Assembly: GCA_018064245.1 (NCBI GenBank)
Contig: JAGHVO010000054.1
Coordinates: 1-49,116 of the forward strand
Reading direction: 5' to 3'
Length of the DNA stretch: 49,116 bases
Source: Candidatus Colimorpha pelethequi
GTDB lineage: Bacteria > Bacteroidota > Bacteroidia > Bacteroidales > P3
Made by a program: the position numbers and the translations under genes. Of the stretch, positions 34,646 to 43,113 are shown piece by piece (positions within the stretch are counted from its first letter, which is position 1; every line of letters starts with the position of its first letter). The notes below the pieces were generated by a model. The model was not told where the DNA came from. It did not search any database and saw only the letters and a program-made list of their open reading frames with translations.

Positions 34646-35395
34646 ATGCTTTCCCTCCACGACATATCATGCGCTTTTGGCAAGAAAGAGATACTCCACG
34701 ACATCAACCTTGAAATCGAAGAGGGCAGTTTCTATGCCATCATGGGCGCCAACGGATGCGGCAAGACCACCCTGCTCCGCTGCATCGCCAATCTCATCAA
34801 ACCCTCCCACGGCACAGTGACCATCCAAGGACGAAACGTCAACGACTATTCGGCACGCGAATTGGCACAGACTCTTTCCTTCGTGCGACAACAACCACAG
34901 ACCGATTTCGAGTTCTCCGCCTTCGAAACCGTTCTCATGGGCCGCAATCCATACCAACACAGGCTACAAAACGAGTCGCAAGCCGATTGGGACATCGTGG
35001 AACAGTGTATGAAACAGACCAACACCTGGCACCTGCGCTTTGCGCTTTCCAGCCAGATGAGCGGCGGTGAACTGCAACGTGTGATGCTCGCACGTGCTCT
35101 CGCCCAGCAGACCCCCGTCATGCTGCTCGACGAACCCATTTCCAACCTCGACATTGCACACCAACTCGAAATCATGGAGTTGCTGCGCGACATCAACCGA
35201 ACCCAGCACAAAACCATTCTCGTTGTCATCCACGACCTCAACCTCGCCCTCCACTATTGTAGCCAACTGCTGTTGTTAGACAACCACTCCGTCTGCTACC
35301 AAGGTCCCATCGCCCAAGGCCTCACCAAAGAAAATATCCTCAAAGTCTTCCACGTCAACGCCGACGTTTCCGACAACCAGATATATATACCTTGA
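34646..35395 (+). CDS. FecE/BtuD-type ABC transporter ATP-binding protein
   Basis: A 249-residue ATPase. Walker A MGANGCGKTTLLRC, Q-loop SFVRQQPQTDF, signature MSGGELQRVMLARAL, Walker B PVMLLDEPISNLD and switch His in VVIHDLNLAL. It would drive uptake of iron-siderophore, haem or cobalamin together with a FecCD-type permease. The only such permease in the window is at 27203-28159 on the opposite strand, separated by dapB, the structured RNA, restriction-modification, fic and radical SAM genes. Pairing the two is inference. Confidence 0.92.
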   Translation: MLSLHDISCAFGKKEILHDINLEIEEGSFYAIMGANGCGKTTLLRCIANLIKPSHGTVTIQGRNVNDYSARELAQTLSFVRQQPQTDFEFSAFETVLMGRNPYQHRLQNESQADWDIVEQCMKQTNTWHLRFALSSQMSGGELQRVMLARALAQQTPVMLLDEPISNLDIAHQLEIMELLRDINRTQHKTILVVIHDLNLALHYCSQLLLLDNHSVCYQGPIAQGLTKENILKVFHVNADVSDNQIYIP

Positions 35396-35453
35396 CGTTA
35401 ACCTTGACCTTGACATTTCACTTTTCACAATTTTCAATTCGATAAAAGTATCC
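35396..35453 (+). repeat. Short-word leader repeat before tiny lipoprotein
   Basis: Words CGTTAACCTTGACCTTGACA, then CACAATTTTCAATTC before the ATG; same order as the leader at 34592. Confidence 0.6.
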
Positions 35454-35621
35454 ATGCGTAATACAAAATTGCTCTTCTTCCTCCTCGCAGCCATGATGCT
35501 TTGCGGTGCATGTAGCAACAAAGGCGTCCGGATGCCCAAACACCGCAAGAAAACCCACTGCAATTGTCCCACGTTCTCGTATAATGAACCGTCCGAAAAT
35601 TCAATAGCCTTTACTATTTAA
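35454..35621 (+). CDS. Tiny lipoprotein (55 residues)
   Basis: ATG 35454 to TAA 35619-35621. Signal MRNTKLLFFLLAAMMLCGAC with lipobox CGAC; the mature part has 36 residues, is basic and contains MPKHRKKTHCNCPTFS. As I recall, short Bacteroidales lipoproteins with a CNCPTFS-like stretch exist, but no function is known to me. Follows the ABC ATPase gene with a word-repeat leader, so it may be cotranscribed. Confidence 0.65.
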   Translation: MRNTKLLFFLLAAMMLCGACSNKGVRMPKHRKKTHCNCPTFSYNEPSENSIAFTI

Positions 35622-35646
35622 TAATATAATTATCAATTGTATAAGT

Positions 35647-35681
35647 ATCACACAAAGTTGTGTGATACAACTTTGTGTGAT
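35647..35681. promoter_or_regulatory. 15-bp inverted repeat over the -33 box of the ATPase promoter
   Basis: ATCACACAAAGTTGT (35647-35661), spacer GTGAT, ACAACTTTGTGTGAT (35667-35681). The arms are perfect. The right arm contains TTTG (35672-35675), the -33 box of the next promoter, so a bound protein should block RNA polymerase. Confidence 0.7.
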
Positions 35682-35703
35682 TTAAAAAATATGTGTATCT
35701 TTG
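35672..35703 (+). promoter_or_regulatory. Promoter of AAA ATPase gene
   Basis: TTTG (35672-35675), exactly 20 nt, then TATCTTTG (35696-35703): full -33/-7 consensus. ATG 35725 follows by 21 nt, which rules out the TTG at 35701 as start. Confidence 0.8.
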
Positions 35704-35724
35704 CATCAAAATATTCTCTACAAG

Positions 35725-36849
35725 ATGCAAAAACCATTCATTTTCGGTACTGCCGTCAAAGATGACTATTTCATTGGTCGCGAAAAAGAAATACTGCGAC
35801 TCAGAGCCAATTTCGAGAATGGCATCAACACCATATTGATGTCCCCTCGTCGGTTGGGGAAGACATCGTTGGTCAACAAAGTACGCTCAACGATTTCCAC
35901 TGACAAGATTCTCATCATCTATATGGACATCTTCTCATGCCGCAGCGAATATGAATTCTACAATAAATTCTCCGAAGAGATACTTCACCAAACTGAGAGC
36001 CGCTTTGACGAATGGAAGCATTTAGTGACTGACTTCATGCTGCGCCTTACGCCCAAGGTGAGCTTCAAAATAGACCCAACAAACGAATATTCCGTCTCAT
36101 TAGGCATCTCACCCAAAACCCACAAACCCGAGGAGATACTTCAGTTACCCGAAACCATAGCCCAAAAGAAGGGAGTACATATCATAATCTGTATTGACGA
36201 GTTCCAACAAATAGGCGAATTTGAAGACTCTCTGACCATACAACGACGCATGCGCACTGTATGGCAACACCAACAAAATGTCTCTTACTGCCTTTTTGGA
36301 AACCAGAAACACCTTATGGAGAACCTCTTCTTGAAATCCAGCTATCCCTTCTACAAATTCGGCGACCTTATTCACTTGGATGTCATTCCCACCGAAACAT
36401 GGATACCCTATATTCAAAACCGTTTTGAACAAAACGGAAAGCATATCACCGCCGAACGCATCACCCAACTCTGCACAGCCGTAGAGAACCAATCCTCCTA
36501 CGTACAGCATCTTGCATGGCTGACATTACTCAACACCGAGCAGGAAACCACCGAGCAGGAACTGCAAACCGCCATCAACGAACTTCTGGACGAAACAAGC
36601 AACGTATTTATTGAGCAGACCTCACGGCTCACCGAATACCAACTGAATTTTCTCAAAGCCATACTCGCTGACATTCACAACGACTTCGGCCATGGAGCCA
36701 TCCGAAACGAATACAACCTTGGAAGCTACAGCAATATTGCACGAATCAAAACCACACTTCTTGAGCGAGAGCTCATCACTGCAAGAAAAGACGGCATCTA
36801 TATCGCCGACCCCGTCCTGAAAGAATGGCTGATAAGAATGATTGGCTAA
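35725..36849 (+). CDS. AAA ATPase of the archaeal-ATPase (PF01637-like) group
   Basis: A 374-residue protein. It begins with FIFGTAVKDDYFIGREKEI, then Walker A SPRRLGKTSLV (about 47-57), and Walker B IIICIDEFQQIGEF. The C-terminal 90 residues look like a winged helix (FLKAILADIHNDFGHGAI, TTLLERELITARKDGIYIADP). Such ATPases are abundant in Bacteroidales and archaea; their role is mostly unknown, some may sense DNA or act in conflict. It has a strong promoter with an embedded palindrome and stands alone. Confidence 0.85.
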   Translation: MQKPFIFGTAVKDDYFIGREKEILRLRANFENGINTILMSPRRLGKTSLVNKVRSTISTDKILIIYMDIFSCRSEYEFYNKFSEEILHQTESRFDEWKHLVTDFMLRLTPKVSFKIDPTNEYSVSLGISPKTHKPEEILQLPETIAQKKGVHIIICIDEFQQIGEFEDSLTIQRRMRTVWQHQQNVSYCLFGNQKHLMENLFLKSSYPFYKFGDLIHLDVIPTETWIPYIQNRFEQNGKHITAERITQLCTAVENQSSYVQHLAWLTLLNTEQETTEQELQTAINELLDETSNVFIEQTSRLTEYQLNFLKAILADIHNDFGHGAIRNEYNLGSYSNIARIKTTLLERELITARKDGIYIADPVLKEWLIRMIG

Positions 36850-37001
36850 TCTGCTATTAGTGTGAAATTTGCACCATATTGAATAGATTCGTACTGAACG
36901 TTTTCGATAAGCCGAGCGCAGAGGGAAAGCGGTTGGTGAGCCGGTCGAACCATGCTTTCACTATGCCGAGGCGAGAAAACGACTGAATTTATTCAACAAA
37001 A
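36850..37001. other. Intergenic stretch with cryptic coding-like segment
   Basis: On the plus strand a frame without ATG reads VFDKPSAEGKRLVSR and ends near 36986 (TGA). It is G+C-richer than the flanks and looks like part of a repeated or once-coding element, but no start codon or promoter is seen. Confidence 0.25.
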
Positions 37002-37034
37002 AAAGAGAGCCCCATTGCGTGTTAGGGCTCCCTC
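37002..37034 (-). terminator. Terminator of LRR lipoprotein gene
   Basis: On the minus strand GAGGGAGCCC, a 10-12 nt loop and GGGGCTCTC form a stem, followed by TTTTTTT. Lies 37 nt beyond the stop codon at 37071. Confidence 0.85.
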
Positions 37035-37070
37035 GTTATCTTGTTTGAGAATTTTGTCTGGTGCAATAAC

Positions 37071-38419
37071 TTAGTTGTTGTAGTCGTAGTCGTACGTGCC
37101 AGGCCAGCCAGGCAAAGTAGCGCCGCTCAAACTGCTGGGGAGGTGGAGAACGGCGGAGGAGGGTACGTTGTCAAACACATTGGTTCCAATGGTGGGTAAG
37201 CCTGTACGGGAATAGATGTGGCTTAGATTTGTGCAGGCGGCGAATGCGGCAAACCCGATTGCGGTGACGCAGGGAACCGACACTGATGACAGCTCATGGC
37301 AGGCAAAGAATGCGGAATTCCCGATGATGGTGGCGCAGGGAGCCGATACGGAGGTCAGCCCGTTGCAGTCTTGAAATGCGGATGCCCCAATCTCCGTGAC
37401 GCTTGCGGGGATAGTGATGCTCTGCAAGTAATCTTCGCCAAAATAGGTATAGTCGCTCACCTTGGTGATGATGTCTTCGAACACAACCAGGCCTTTTGTG
37501 CCTGAGAAGTTGTGGTAGGCAATGTGGTCTTCCATATAGCTGGTTTCGATCTCCACCTGGCAGGAGGCGGTGTAACGCATCGTCCAGTCGGCTACGAAGT
37601 CGTAGTCGGTGTGGTGGCTGATGTCGTAGCTGAAGGCGGCGATGTGGTTGCGGGCGAGCACACGGCCCATGTCGGCGGTCTTGGCGTGATGGGCCCAGGA
37701 AGTGCCGTTGTTGGCGAGAACGGCGATGGTAAGGGTCTCGAAGTTGGTGTTGGGAGGCAGAACGATGTAGAAGCTCTTTCCGTTAGCCGTCACGGGAGAT
37801 GGGAAGCGGAGAGTGACGCTGTTGCTGCCGTTGGTGCAGGAGGTAAGCATGGGATTTCCGTTGTTGTCGAATTTTATCTGTGCCTTGCCGCAGAGCATCT
37901 GGTTGTCAATGCCCTTCACCTGTATGGCTTTGATATCCTCGTTGTTGGGAATGGTCACCTTGAGCAGCGAGCCGAGGTTGTGGAACTTCAGTTCCGTGCC
38001 GTCGGAGGGGCAGTAGGCGGCCATGGGGTTTCGATAATCTGCTTTCCTTCAGTGTTTTCCATATAGGTCTGGATATGTGGGAAATCTACGGTGCCACCGG
38101 CAGCGGACATGTCAGAGATCTTATCGGCGGGGTAGAAGGCCAGGAGGTTCTGGCCATTGAGTTCGGCGGGAACGACAATCTGTGCGCTTCTTGCTTGAGC
38201 GCTGCCCGAGGCGAGGGTCACGGCGCAAGAGGTTCCATTGATTGCCACAGCATCGTTGGCCTCCCAACAGGAATAGTAGTCGTCGTCAATATATGCCTTG
38301 CTTTCGCTTTCAAAGCGTTCAAAAGTGGCTTTGAGGGTGCGGATTTCTTCTTTCTGGCATGAAGTGGCGGCCAGCAGCACTACTGCCACTGCAAAAAAGC
38401 GTATGTTGCTTTTTTTCAT
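37071..38419 (-). pseudogene. Fimbrillin/BspA-like LRR lipoprotein with a frameshift
   Basis: Two overlapping frames form one protein of about 449 residues. Frame one (from ATG 38419) gives signal peptide and lipobox (AATSC), then ATFERFESESKAY and a fimbrillin-like beta domain down to GKQIIETP. The continuation AAYCPSDGTELKFHNLGSLL is in another frame, which starts at 38024. One missing base in the run GGGG at 38025-38028 (CCCC in the coding strand) restores the frame. The second part ends in BspA-type leucine-rich repeats (ITIPASVTEIGASAFQDCNG and two more). It would be a surface adhesin. The frameshift could be real decay, phase variation or a sequencing error. Confidence 0.75.
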
Positions 38420-38473
38420 TGTATATCTGTTCTGTTAGTTTCTTTTAGTAATGTCTGTTCTTAAATTACTTTC

Positions 38474-38698
38474 CTACAAGGTTCCCCAGTCCTCGTGAGA
38501 GAAGTGCGTGCCGTCGGACGAGGAGGAGGAACACCAATCATCGACGCTGAACCGTTCGTTGCGCGGAGCCTCATCAAAAGTCATCTCGAAAAGCATGGCA
38601 TCAGATGTGGCCCTGATGAACGAGTTGGAACCTGCAAAGCCACTTTCTGCCTTAAACTCCACAACTTTCAGTGTCGGCTTTCTATATTCTTGTTTCAT
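38474..38698 (-). CDS. Small protein preceding LRR lipoprotein
   Basis: A 74-residue protein, MKQEYRKPTLKVVEFKAESG at the start, with serine/acid-rich middle and end (WCSSSSSDG, HFSHEDWGTL). It has no signal peptide. Small proteins with a similar KPT.KVVEFK opening occur, as I recall, before cell-surface genes in Prevotella and Bacteroides; no function known. The LRR lipoprotein starts 54 nt downstream on the same strand, so the pair is probably an operon. A modified peptide precursor is a speculative alternative. Confidence 0.65.
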   Translation of the reverse strand: MKQEYRKPTLKVVEFKAESGFAGSNSFIRATSDAMLFEMTFDEAPRNERFSVDDWCSSSSSDGTHFSHEDWGTL

Positions 38699-38788
38699 GA
38701 TTTGTTATGATATATTAATTTCCATAGCAAACTATCATTTTGCCAAGATGGACAAACCCGTCATGACCCTTTGAAAATTATTTTCTGA

Positions 38789-40972
38789 CTATTTCTCCAC
38801 CAGCGTCATCTCGTCAACGAGGTGCTTGGCACCGGCGAACTTGTCGATGATGAACAAACAATAGCGGATGTCGAGGCTGATGTTGCGGCAATAGTCGGGA
38901 TCGAACAGCAAATCGCTCATCGTGCCTTCCCAGCAGCGGTCGAAATTGATGCCAATCAGCTGACCATCGGCATTCAAGACAGGACTGCCGCTGTTGCCGC
39001 CTGTGGTATGGTTGGTGGCAATGAAGCCTACAGGCAACTCGCCTTTGCTGTTGGCGTAGCGGCCATAGTCTTTGGTTTCGTAGAGTTCCTTGAGACGCGG
39101 CTCAACCACATAGTCGTAGATGTCGGGATTTTCCTTCTGCATGATGCCCTCCAACGTGGAATAAGGCTTGTAATAAACACCGTCGCGAGGCTGGAAGCCC
39201 TGCACATGACCATAAGCCACACGCAGTGTGAGGTTTGCGTCGGGGAAGAAATAAGGTTTCTTGACGGTAGAGTCGGTGCCATACTGCTCGTCGGGATAGA
39301 GCGCCATCATTCCCTTCACATAGGTACGCATCAATCGGCTGATTTCGTTACGAGCCTCAGCGGCAGACGCATTTTCAGGGGTTTGATACAGACTAAAATA
39401 ACATTGCATCACCAGCTGGACGGCAGGATCCTCGTTCATGAGTTTCTCCACAGCTTTGCCTGGTTTGTCAGGATTTATCTTGCTGAGAGTCTTGCGCATC
39501 TTTTCGGGTTGCGAGATGAGCGACTTGGCATATACCTCGTTGAGGAAAGCCTCAAAATCAGCGTCGCTGAGGGCGCTCTTGTAGTCAATCATTCCATTGT
39601 GGCGAGCGTAGCACATAGTCTCAACGAAAATCGCCTTGTCCACCTGCGAATGGTTCTCGAAATCTGTATAATAAGCATCAAGACTCTTGTTCAGCTTGTC
39701 AATTTCGGCCTTAAACATAGACGCATCGCCATCGTGGTCTATCACGCCGGCCAGATTGGTGAGCTGGTAGGCAAGTTGCATGAAATCGCTGGCATATACC
39801 GCTTCGGTGAAATAGAGCATCCTTTTCTGGATAGGACGCATAATCTCGTATTGCTCGTGGAGCTCTTTAAGCACGTTGCGGTATTCAGGCTTGTCGGCAG
39901 CCCAGGTGTTGAACATCTCCTCCTTCTGCTGTTTCTGCTGGATGCCGTTCAAACGCTGGATGCCTTCAACCTCACCCTGCCATTTCTTCCAGCCGTTGGC
40001 AATGCTGGCCACCTTGCTGGCATAGCGCAGACGCTGCGCGGGACTCTTCTCCATAGCTGCCTTGTAGTGTTTGAGACGGATGGTGCGGAGGTCGATGCTA
40101 ATTGGATCCTGCATCTCCACGGCCATAGCCATTTCGTCGCTGGTAACGTAACGTTTGGTGGTTCCAGGATAACCAAAAACGAAGGTAAAATCGCCCTCAT
40201 CAACTCCCTTGAGCGAGATTTCGAGGTGCTTGAGAGGCTTGTAAGGCACATTCTCCTTGGAGAACTCGGCGGGTTTGCCGTCCTTATCCACATAGACGCG
40301 GAACATCGAAAAGTCGCCCGTGTGGCGCGGCCACATCCAGTTGTCTGTATCGCCACCAAACTTGCCGATATTCGAAGGAGGCGCACCCACGAGACGCACG
40401 TCGGTGAAGACTTCATTGACATACATGAAATACTGGTTGCCATAGTAGAACGGCTTGATAATGGCCTTGTAGTGCGTACCTTCTACGGCCTTTTCGGTAA
40501 TGCTCTTGATGTGCTTCTCCACAATCTTGGCGCGGTCCTGCTCTGTGGTGTTGTTGTCAATGCCGGCAAGCACCTGGTCGGTAACGTCTTCCATACGCAC
40601 CAAACGCGTAGCGGTAAGTCCGGGACAGGGAATCTCCTGGTCGCGGTTCATAGCCCAAAAGCCGCGAGTGAGGTAGTCATGCTCCACGGTGCTGTGACGT
40701 ACGATATAGCTGTAGCCACAGTGGTGGTTGGTGAGGAAGAGACCTTGGTCGGAGACAAACTCGCCTGTGCAGCCTTGGTTGAACAAGATGACGGCATCTT
40801 TGAGACAAGCGTTGTTGATGTCGTAGATATCCTTGGCGGAGATATGCATACCCGCCTTCTGCATGTCAGCCTCGTTGCGTTGCAGCAACATGGGAATCCA
40901 CATACCCTCGTCGGCTAACGCCATGGGGAGCATGGCGGCAAGGCAACAAAGAAATAGCACTATTTTTTTCAT
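38789..40972 (-). CDS. S46-family dipeptidyl peptidase, Asp/Glu-specific (DPP11 type)
   Basis: A 727-residue exported protein (signal MKKIVLFLCCLAAMLPMALA). It is a chymotrypsin-fold serine peptidase that removes dipeptides from the N-terminus of peptides in the periplasm, feeding amino-acid fermentation. The catalytic His lies in FLTNHHCGY, and Ser661 in GGNSGSPV. Arg679 in NFDRCWEG lies exactly 18 residues after the serine, the position of the Arg that gives DPP11 its preference for acidic P1 residues (DPP7 has Gly). No promoter consensus is seen in the 167-nt gap to nqrF; the gap holds a large hairpin at 41072. Confidence 0.93.
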   Translation of the reverse strand: MKKIVLFLCCLAAMLPMALADEGMWIPMLLQRNEADMQKAGMHISAKDIYDINNACLKDAVILFNQGCTGEFVSDQGLFLTNHHCGYSYIVRHSTVEHDYLTRGFWAMNRDQEIPCPGLTATRLVRMEDVTDQVLAGIDNNTTEQDRAKIVEKHIKSITEKAVEGTHYKAIIKPFYYGNQYFMYVNEVFTDVRLVGAPPSNIGKFGGDTDNWMWPRHTGDFSMFRVYVDKDGKPAEFSKENVPYKPLKHLEISLKGVDEGDFTFVFGYPGTTKRYVTSDEMAMAVEMQDPISIDLRTIRLKHYKAAMEKSPAQRLRYASKVASIANGWKKWQGEVEGIQRLNGIQQKQQKEEMFNTWAADKPEYRNVLKELHEQYEIMRPIQKRMLYFTEAVYASDFMQLAYQLTNLAGVIDHDGDASMFKAEIDKLNKSLDAYYTDFENHSQVDKAIFVETMCYARHNGMIDYKSALSDADFEAFLNEVYAKSLISQPEKMRKTLSKINPDKPGKAVEKLMNEDPAVQLVMQCYFSLYQTPENASAAEARNEISRLMRTYVKGMMALYPDEQYGTDSTVKKPYFFPDANLTLRVAYGHVQGFQPRDGVYYKPYSTLEGIMQKENPDIYDYVVEPRLKELYETKDYGRYANSKGELPVGFIATNHTTGGNSGSPVLNADGQLIGINFDRCWEGTMSDLLFDPDYCRNISLDIRYCLFIIDKFAGAKHLVDEMTLVEK

Positions 40973-41071
40973 GGTATTGTAATTTGTGATTGGTGACTAG
41001 GGGATTAAAACTTTGGACTTTTATGTGACTATTGATTAGGCAATTCGATTCTACACTTACGCTTTTTACAG

Positions 41072-41113
41072 ACTTGCCTCGGCAGAGAGTAAAACAGTAC
41101 TGTCGAGGCAAGT
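41072..41113. repeat. 14-bp hairpin between nqrF and dipeptidyl peptidase gene
   Basis: ACTTGCCTCGGCAG (41072-41085) pairs with CTGTCGAGGCAAGT (41100-41113) over a 14-nt loop, with one G-T pair. No T-run follows on either strand, so it is not a standard terminator. It could protect the nqr mRNA 3' end or act in the leader of the peptidase gene. Confidence 0.6.
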
Positions 41114-41139
41114 AATTATAGTTATCCGTTCGGTTAGCA

Positions 41140-42417
41140 TCAACCGCCGAAGTTGTCGTAGAGGATGTTTTCGGGAGCCACGCCGAGGTTGTCGAGCATC
41201 GAGACGACAGCCTTGCTCATGGGTCCGGGACCGCACATGTAATACTCGATATCTTCGGGAGCGGGATGGTCCTTCAGATAAGTCTCGTACATCACGTTGT
41301 GGACAAAACCAGCGGTATAAGGCACGCCTGCTGCGTCGGCCGCCGGGTCGGGACGGTCGAGTGCGAGGTGGAAATGGAAATTGGGATATTCCTTCTCGAT
41401 GCCGTGGAAGTCGTCGAGATAGAATACCTCGTTGAGGGCACGCGCACCATAGAAATAGTGCATCTGACGGTCGGAGGTATGCAAAGTCTTTGCCATGTGC
41501 ATGATTTGCGCACGCAACGGAGCCATACCGGCACCACCGCCTACCCAGATCATCTCGGGTTTCTCTGCCATGTCGGCAGGATGTTCCTTGACGTGGAAAT
41601 CGCCGTAGGGACCCGACATAATGACCTTATCGCCAGGTTTGAGGGAGAAAATATAGGAAGAAGCGATACCGGGATTGACGTTCATGAAGCCCGAACGATC
41701 GGGTTTGAAAGGAGGAGTGGCGATACGAACCGTCAGCATGAAAACATCGCCTTCGGCGGGATAGTTGGCCATAGAATAGGCTCTCACTGTCGGTTCGGTG
41801 TTCACACAATGGAGGTCGAACATCTTGAATTTCTCCCAAGAAGGCAGATATTCGGCACCGATAAGGTCACGGTCGAAGTCGGCATAATTGATTTTGAACG
41901 TTGGAATCTTGATTTGTGCGTATGAACCGGGAATGAAATCCATGTGTTCACCAGCGGGAAGCTGCACCTTAAATTCCTTGATGAAGGTTGCCACGTTGCG
42001 GTTGGAGATAACGGTACATTCGTACTCCTTGATGCTGAGGATCGACTGCGGTACGGCAATCTTCATGTCCTCTTTCACCTTCACCTGACAGCCCAGACGC
42101 CAATGGTCCTGAATCTGCTTGCGAGTAAAGAATCCCACCTCGGTGGGAAGAATGGTACCGCCACCTTCCAGCACACGGCATTTGCACTGGCCGCAAGAAC
42201 CTTTGCCGCCACAAGCCGAAGGAAGGTGAATCTTCTGCTCGGCAAGTGTCGAAATAAGCGTGTTGCCTGTGGGAACTTCCAGTTTTTTATCGTCATTAAT
42301 AGTGATGGTCACGTTGCCCTGAGGAATGAGTTTGGCACGCAGGATAAGCAGCACTGCCACCAAGACCAAGATGACCACCAAGAAAACAACCAAAGCAGTA
42401 ATTATAGTTTGACTCAT
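41140..42417 (-). CDS. nqrF: Na+-NQR subunit F (NADH dehydrogenase module)
   Basis: A 425-residue protein with one N-terminal membrane helix, then a 2Fe-2S ferredoxin domain (CGGKGSCGQCKC, later LGCQVKV) and a ferredoxin-reductase module: FAD motif RAYSMANYPAE, and nucleotide-binding GGGAGMAPLRAQI, ending YDNFGG. It takes electrons from NADH into the complex. Last gene of the nqrABCDEF operon. The 81-nt leader before it is a short-word repeat, almost the same as that before nqrE. Confidence 0.97.
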   Translation of the reverse strand: MSQTIITALVVFLVVILVLVAVLLILRAKLIPQGNVTITINDDKKLEVPTGNTLISTLAEQKIHLPSACGGKGSCGQCKCRVLEGGGTILPTEVGFFTRKQIQDHWRLGCQVKVKEDMKIAVPQSILSIKEYECTVISNRNVATFIKEFKVQLPAGEHMDFIPGSYAQIKIPTFKINYADFDRDLIGAEYLPSWEKFKMFDLHCVNTEPTVRAYSMANYPAEGDVFMLTVRIATPPFKPDRSGFMNVNPGIASSYIFSLKPGDKVIMSGPYGDFHVKEHPADMAEKPEMIWVGGGAGMAPLRAQIMHMAKTLHTSDRQMHYFYGARALNEVFYLDDFHGIEKEYPNFHFHLALDRPDPAADAAGVPYTAGFVHNVMYETYLKDHPAPEDIEYYMCGPGPMSKAVVSMLDNLGVAPENILYDNFGG

Positions 42418-42498
42418 TATGATTTGAAGATTTTCAGATTTTTAGATTTGAAGATTTGGAGATTTGGAGGGCTCCATCCCCTAGTCACTATTCACTAT
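42418..42498 (-). repeat. Short-word spacer between nqrE and nqrF
   Basis: On the minus strand: GTGAATAGTGAATAGTGACT, GATGGAGCCC, then CCAAATCTTCAAATCTAAAA- and AATCTTCAAATC-type words to the ATG. About 65 bp are nearly identical to 43114-43180. Confidence 0.75.
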
Positions 42499-43113
42499 TC
42501 ACAACTTAATACCCATGAACGACATGAACGCCAATCCCATGAGACCCGTAATGATGAAGGTAATACCCACACCCTTAAGTGCGGGGGGAATATGCGAATA
42601 GCGCAGTTTCTCACGGATGGCGGCAATGCCCACTATAGCGAGCAGCCAACCAATACCGGAACCAAGGGCAAAGCAGGTAACCTCGCCGATGTTGTCGTAG
42701 GCACGCTGCTGCATGAAGAGCGATCCACCCATCACGGCGCAGTTGACGGCAATCAAGGGCAGAAAGATACCCAAAGAGTTGTACAGTGCCGGACTGAACT
42801 TTTCTACAACCATCTCCACAATCTGGGTGATGGCGGCGATAACTGCGATGAACATGATGAGCGAGAGGAAGGAGAGGTCAACACCTTTCAAACTGTCGCT
42901 GATCCATGACAAGGCACCAGGTTCCAACACATATTTGTTCAACAAGTAGTTGACGGGAACGGTGATGGTCAGCACAAAGGTTACCGCAACACCCAATCCC
43001 AACGAGGTCTTCACGGTCTTCGACACGGCAAGGTAGGAACACATGCCGAGGAAGAAGGCGAAAATCATATTATCGATAAAGATCGACTTGATAAATATAT
43101 TGAAATATTCCAT
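42499..43113 (-). CDS. nqrE: Na+-NQR subunit E
   Basis: A 204-residue protein with six membrane helices, homologous to NqrD/RnfA. It begins [20 protein letters not shown] and contains [13 protein letters not shown], with the Cys near the membrane centre used in the shared NqrD/NqrE iron centre, and [19 protein letters not shown]. Part of the membrane core that couples electron flow to Na+ export. Confidence 0.97.
   Translation of the reverse strand: MEYFNIFIKSIFIDNMIFAFFLGMCSYLAVSKTVKTSLGLGVAVTFVLTITVPVNYLLNKYVLEPGALSWISDSLKGVDLSFLSLIMFIAVIAAITQIVEMVVEKFSPALYNSLGIFLPLIAVNCAVMGGSLFMQQRAYDNIGEVTCFALGSGIGWLLAIVGIAAIREKLRYSHIPPALKGVGITFIITGLMGLAFMSFMGIKL

Noticed and set aside
38822..40918. A 698-codon open frame antisense to the dipeptidyl peptidase
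   Set aside because: Coding shadow of the S46 gene; low-complexity composition and no motifs.
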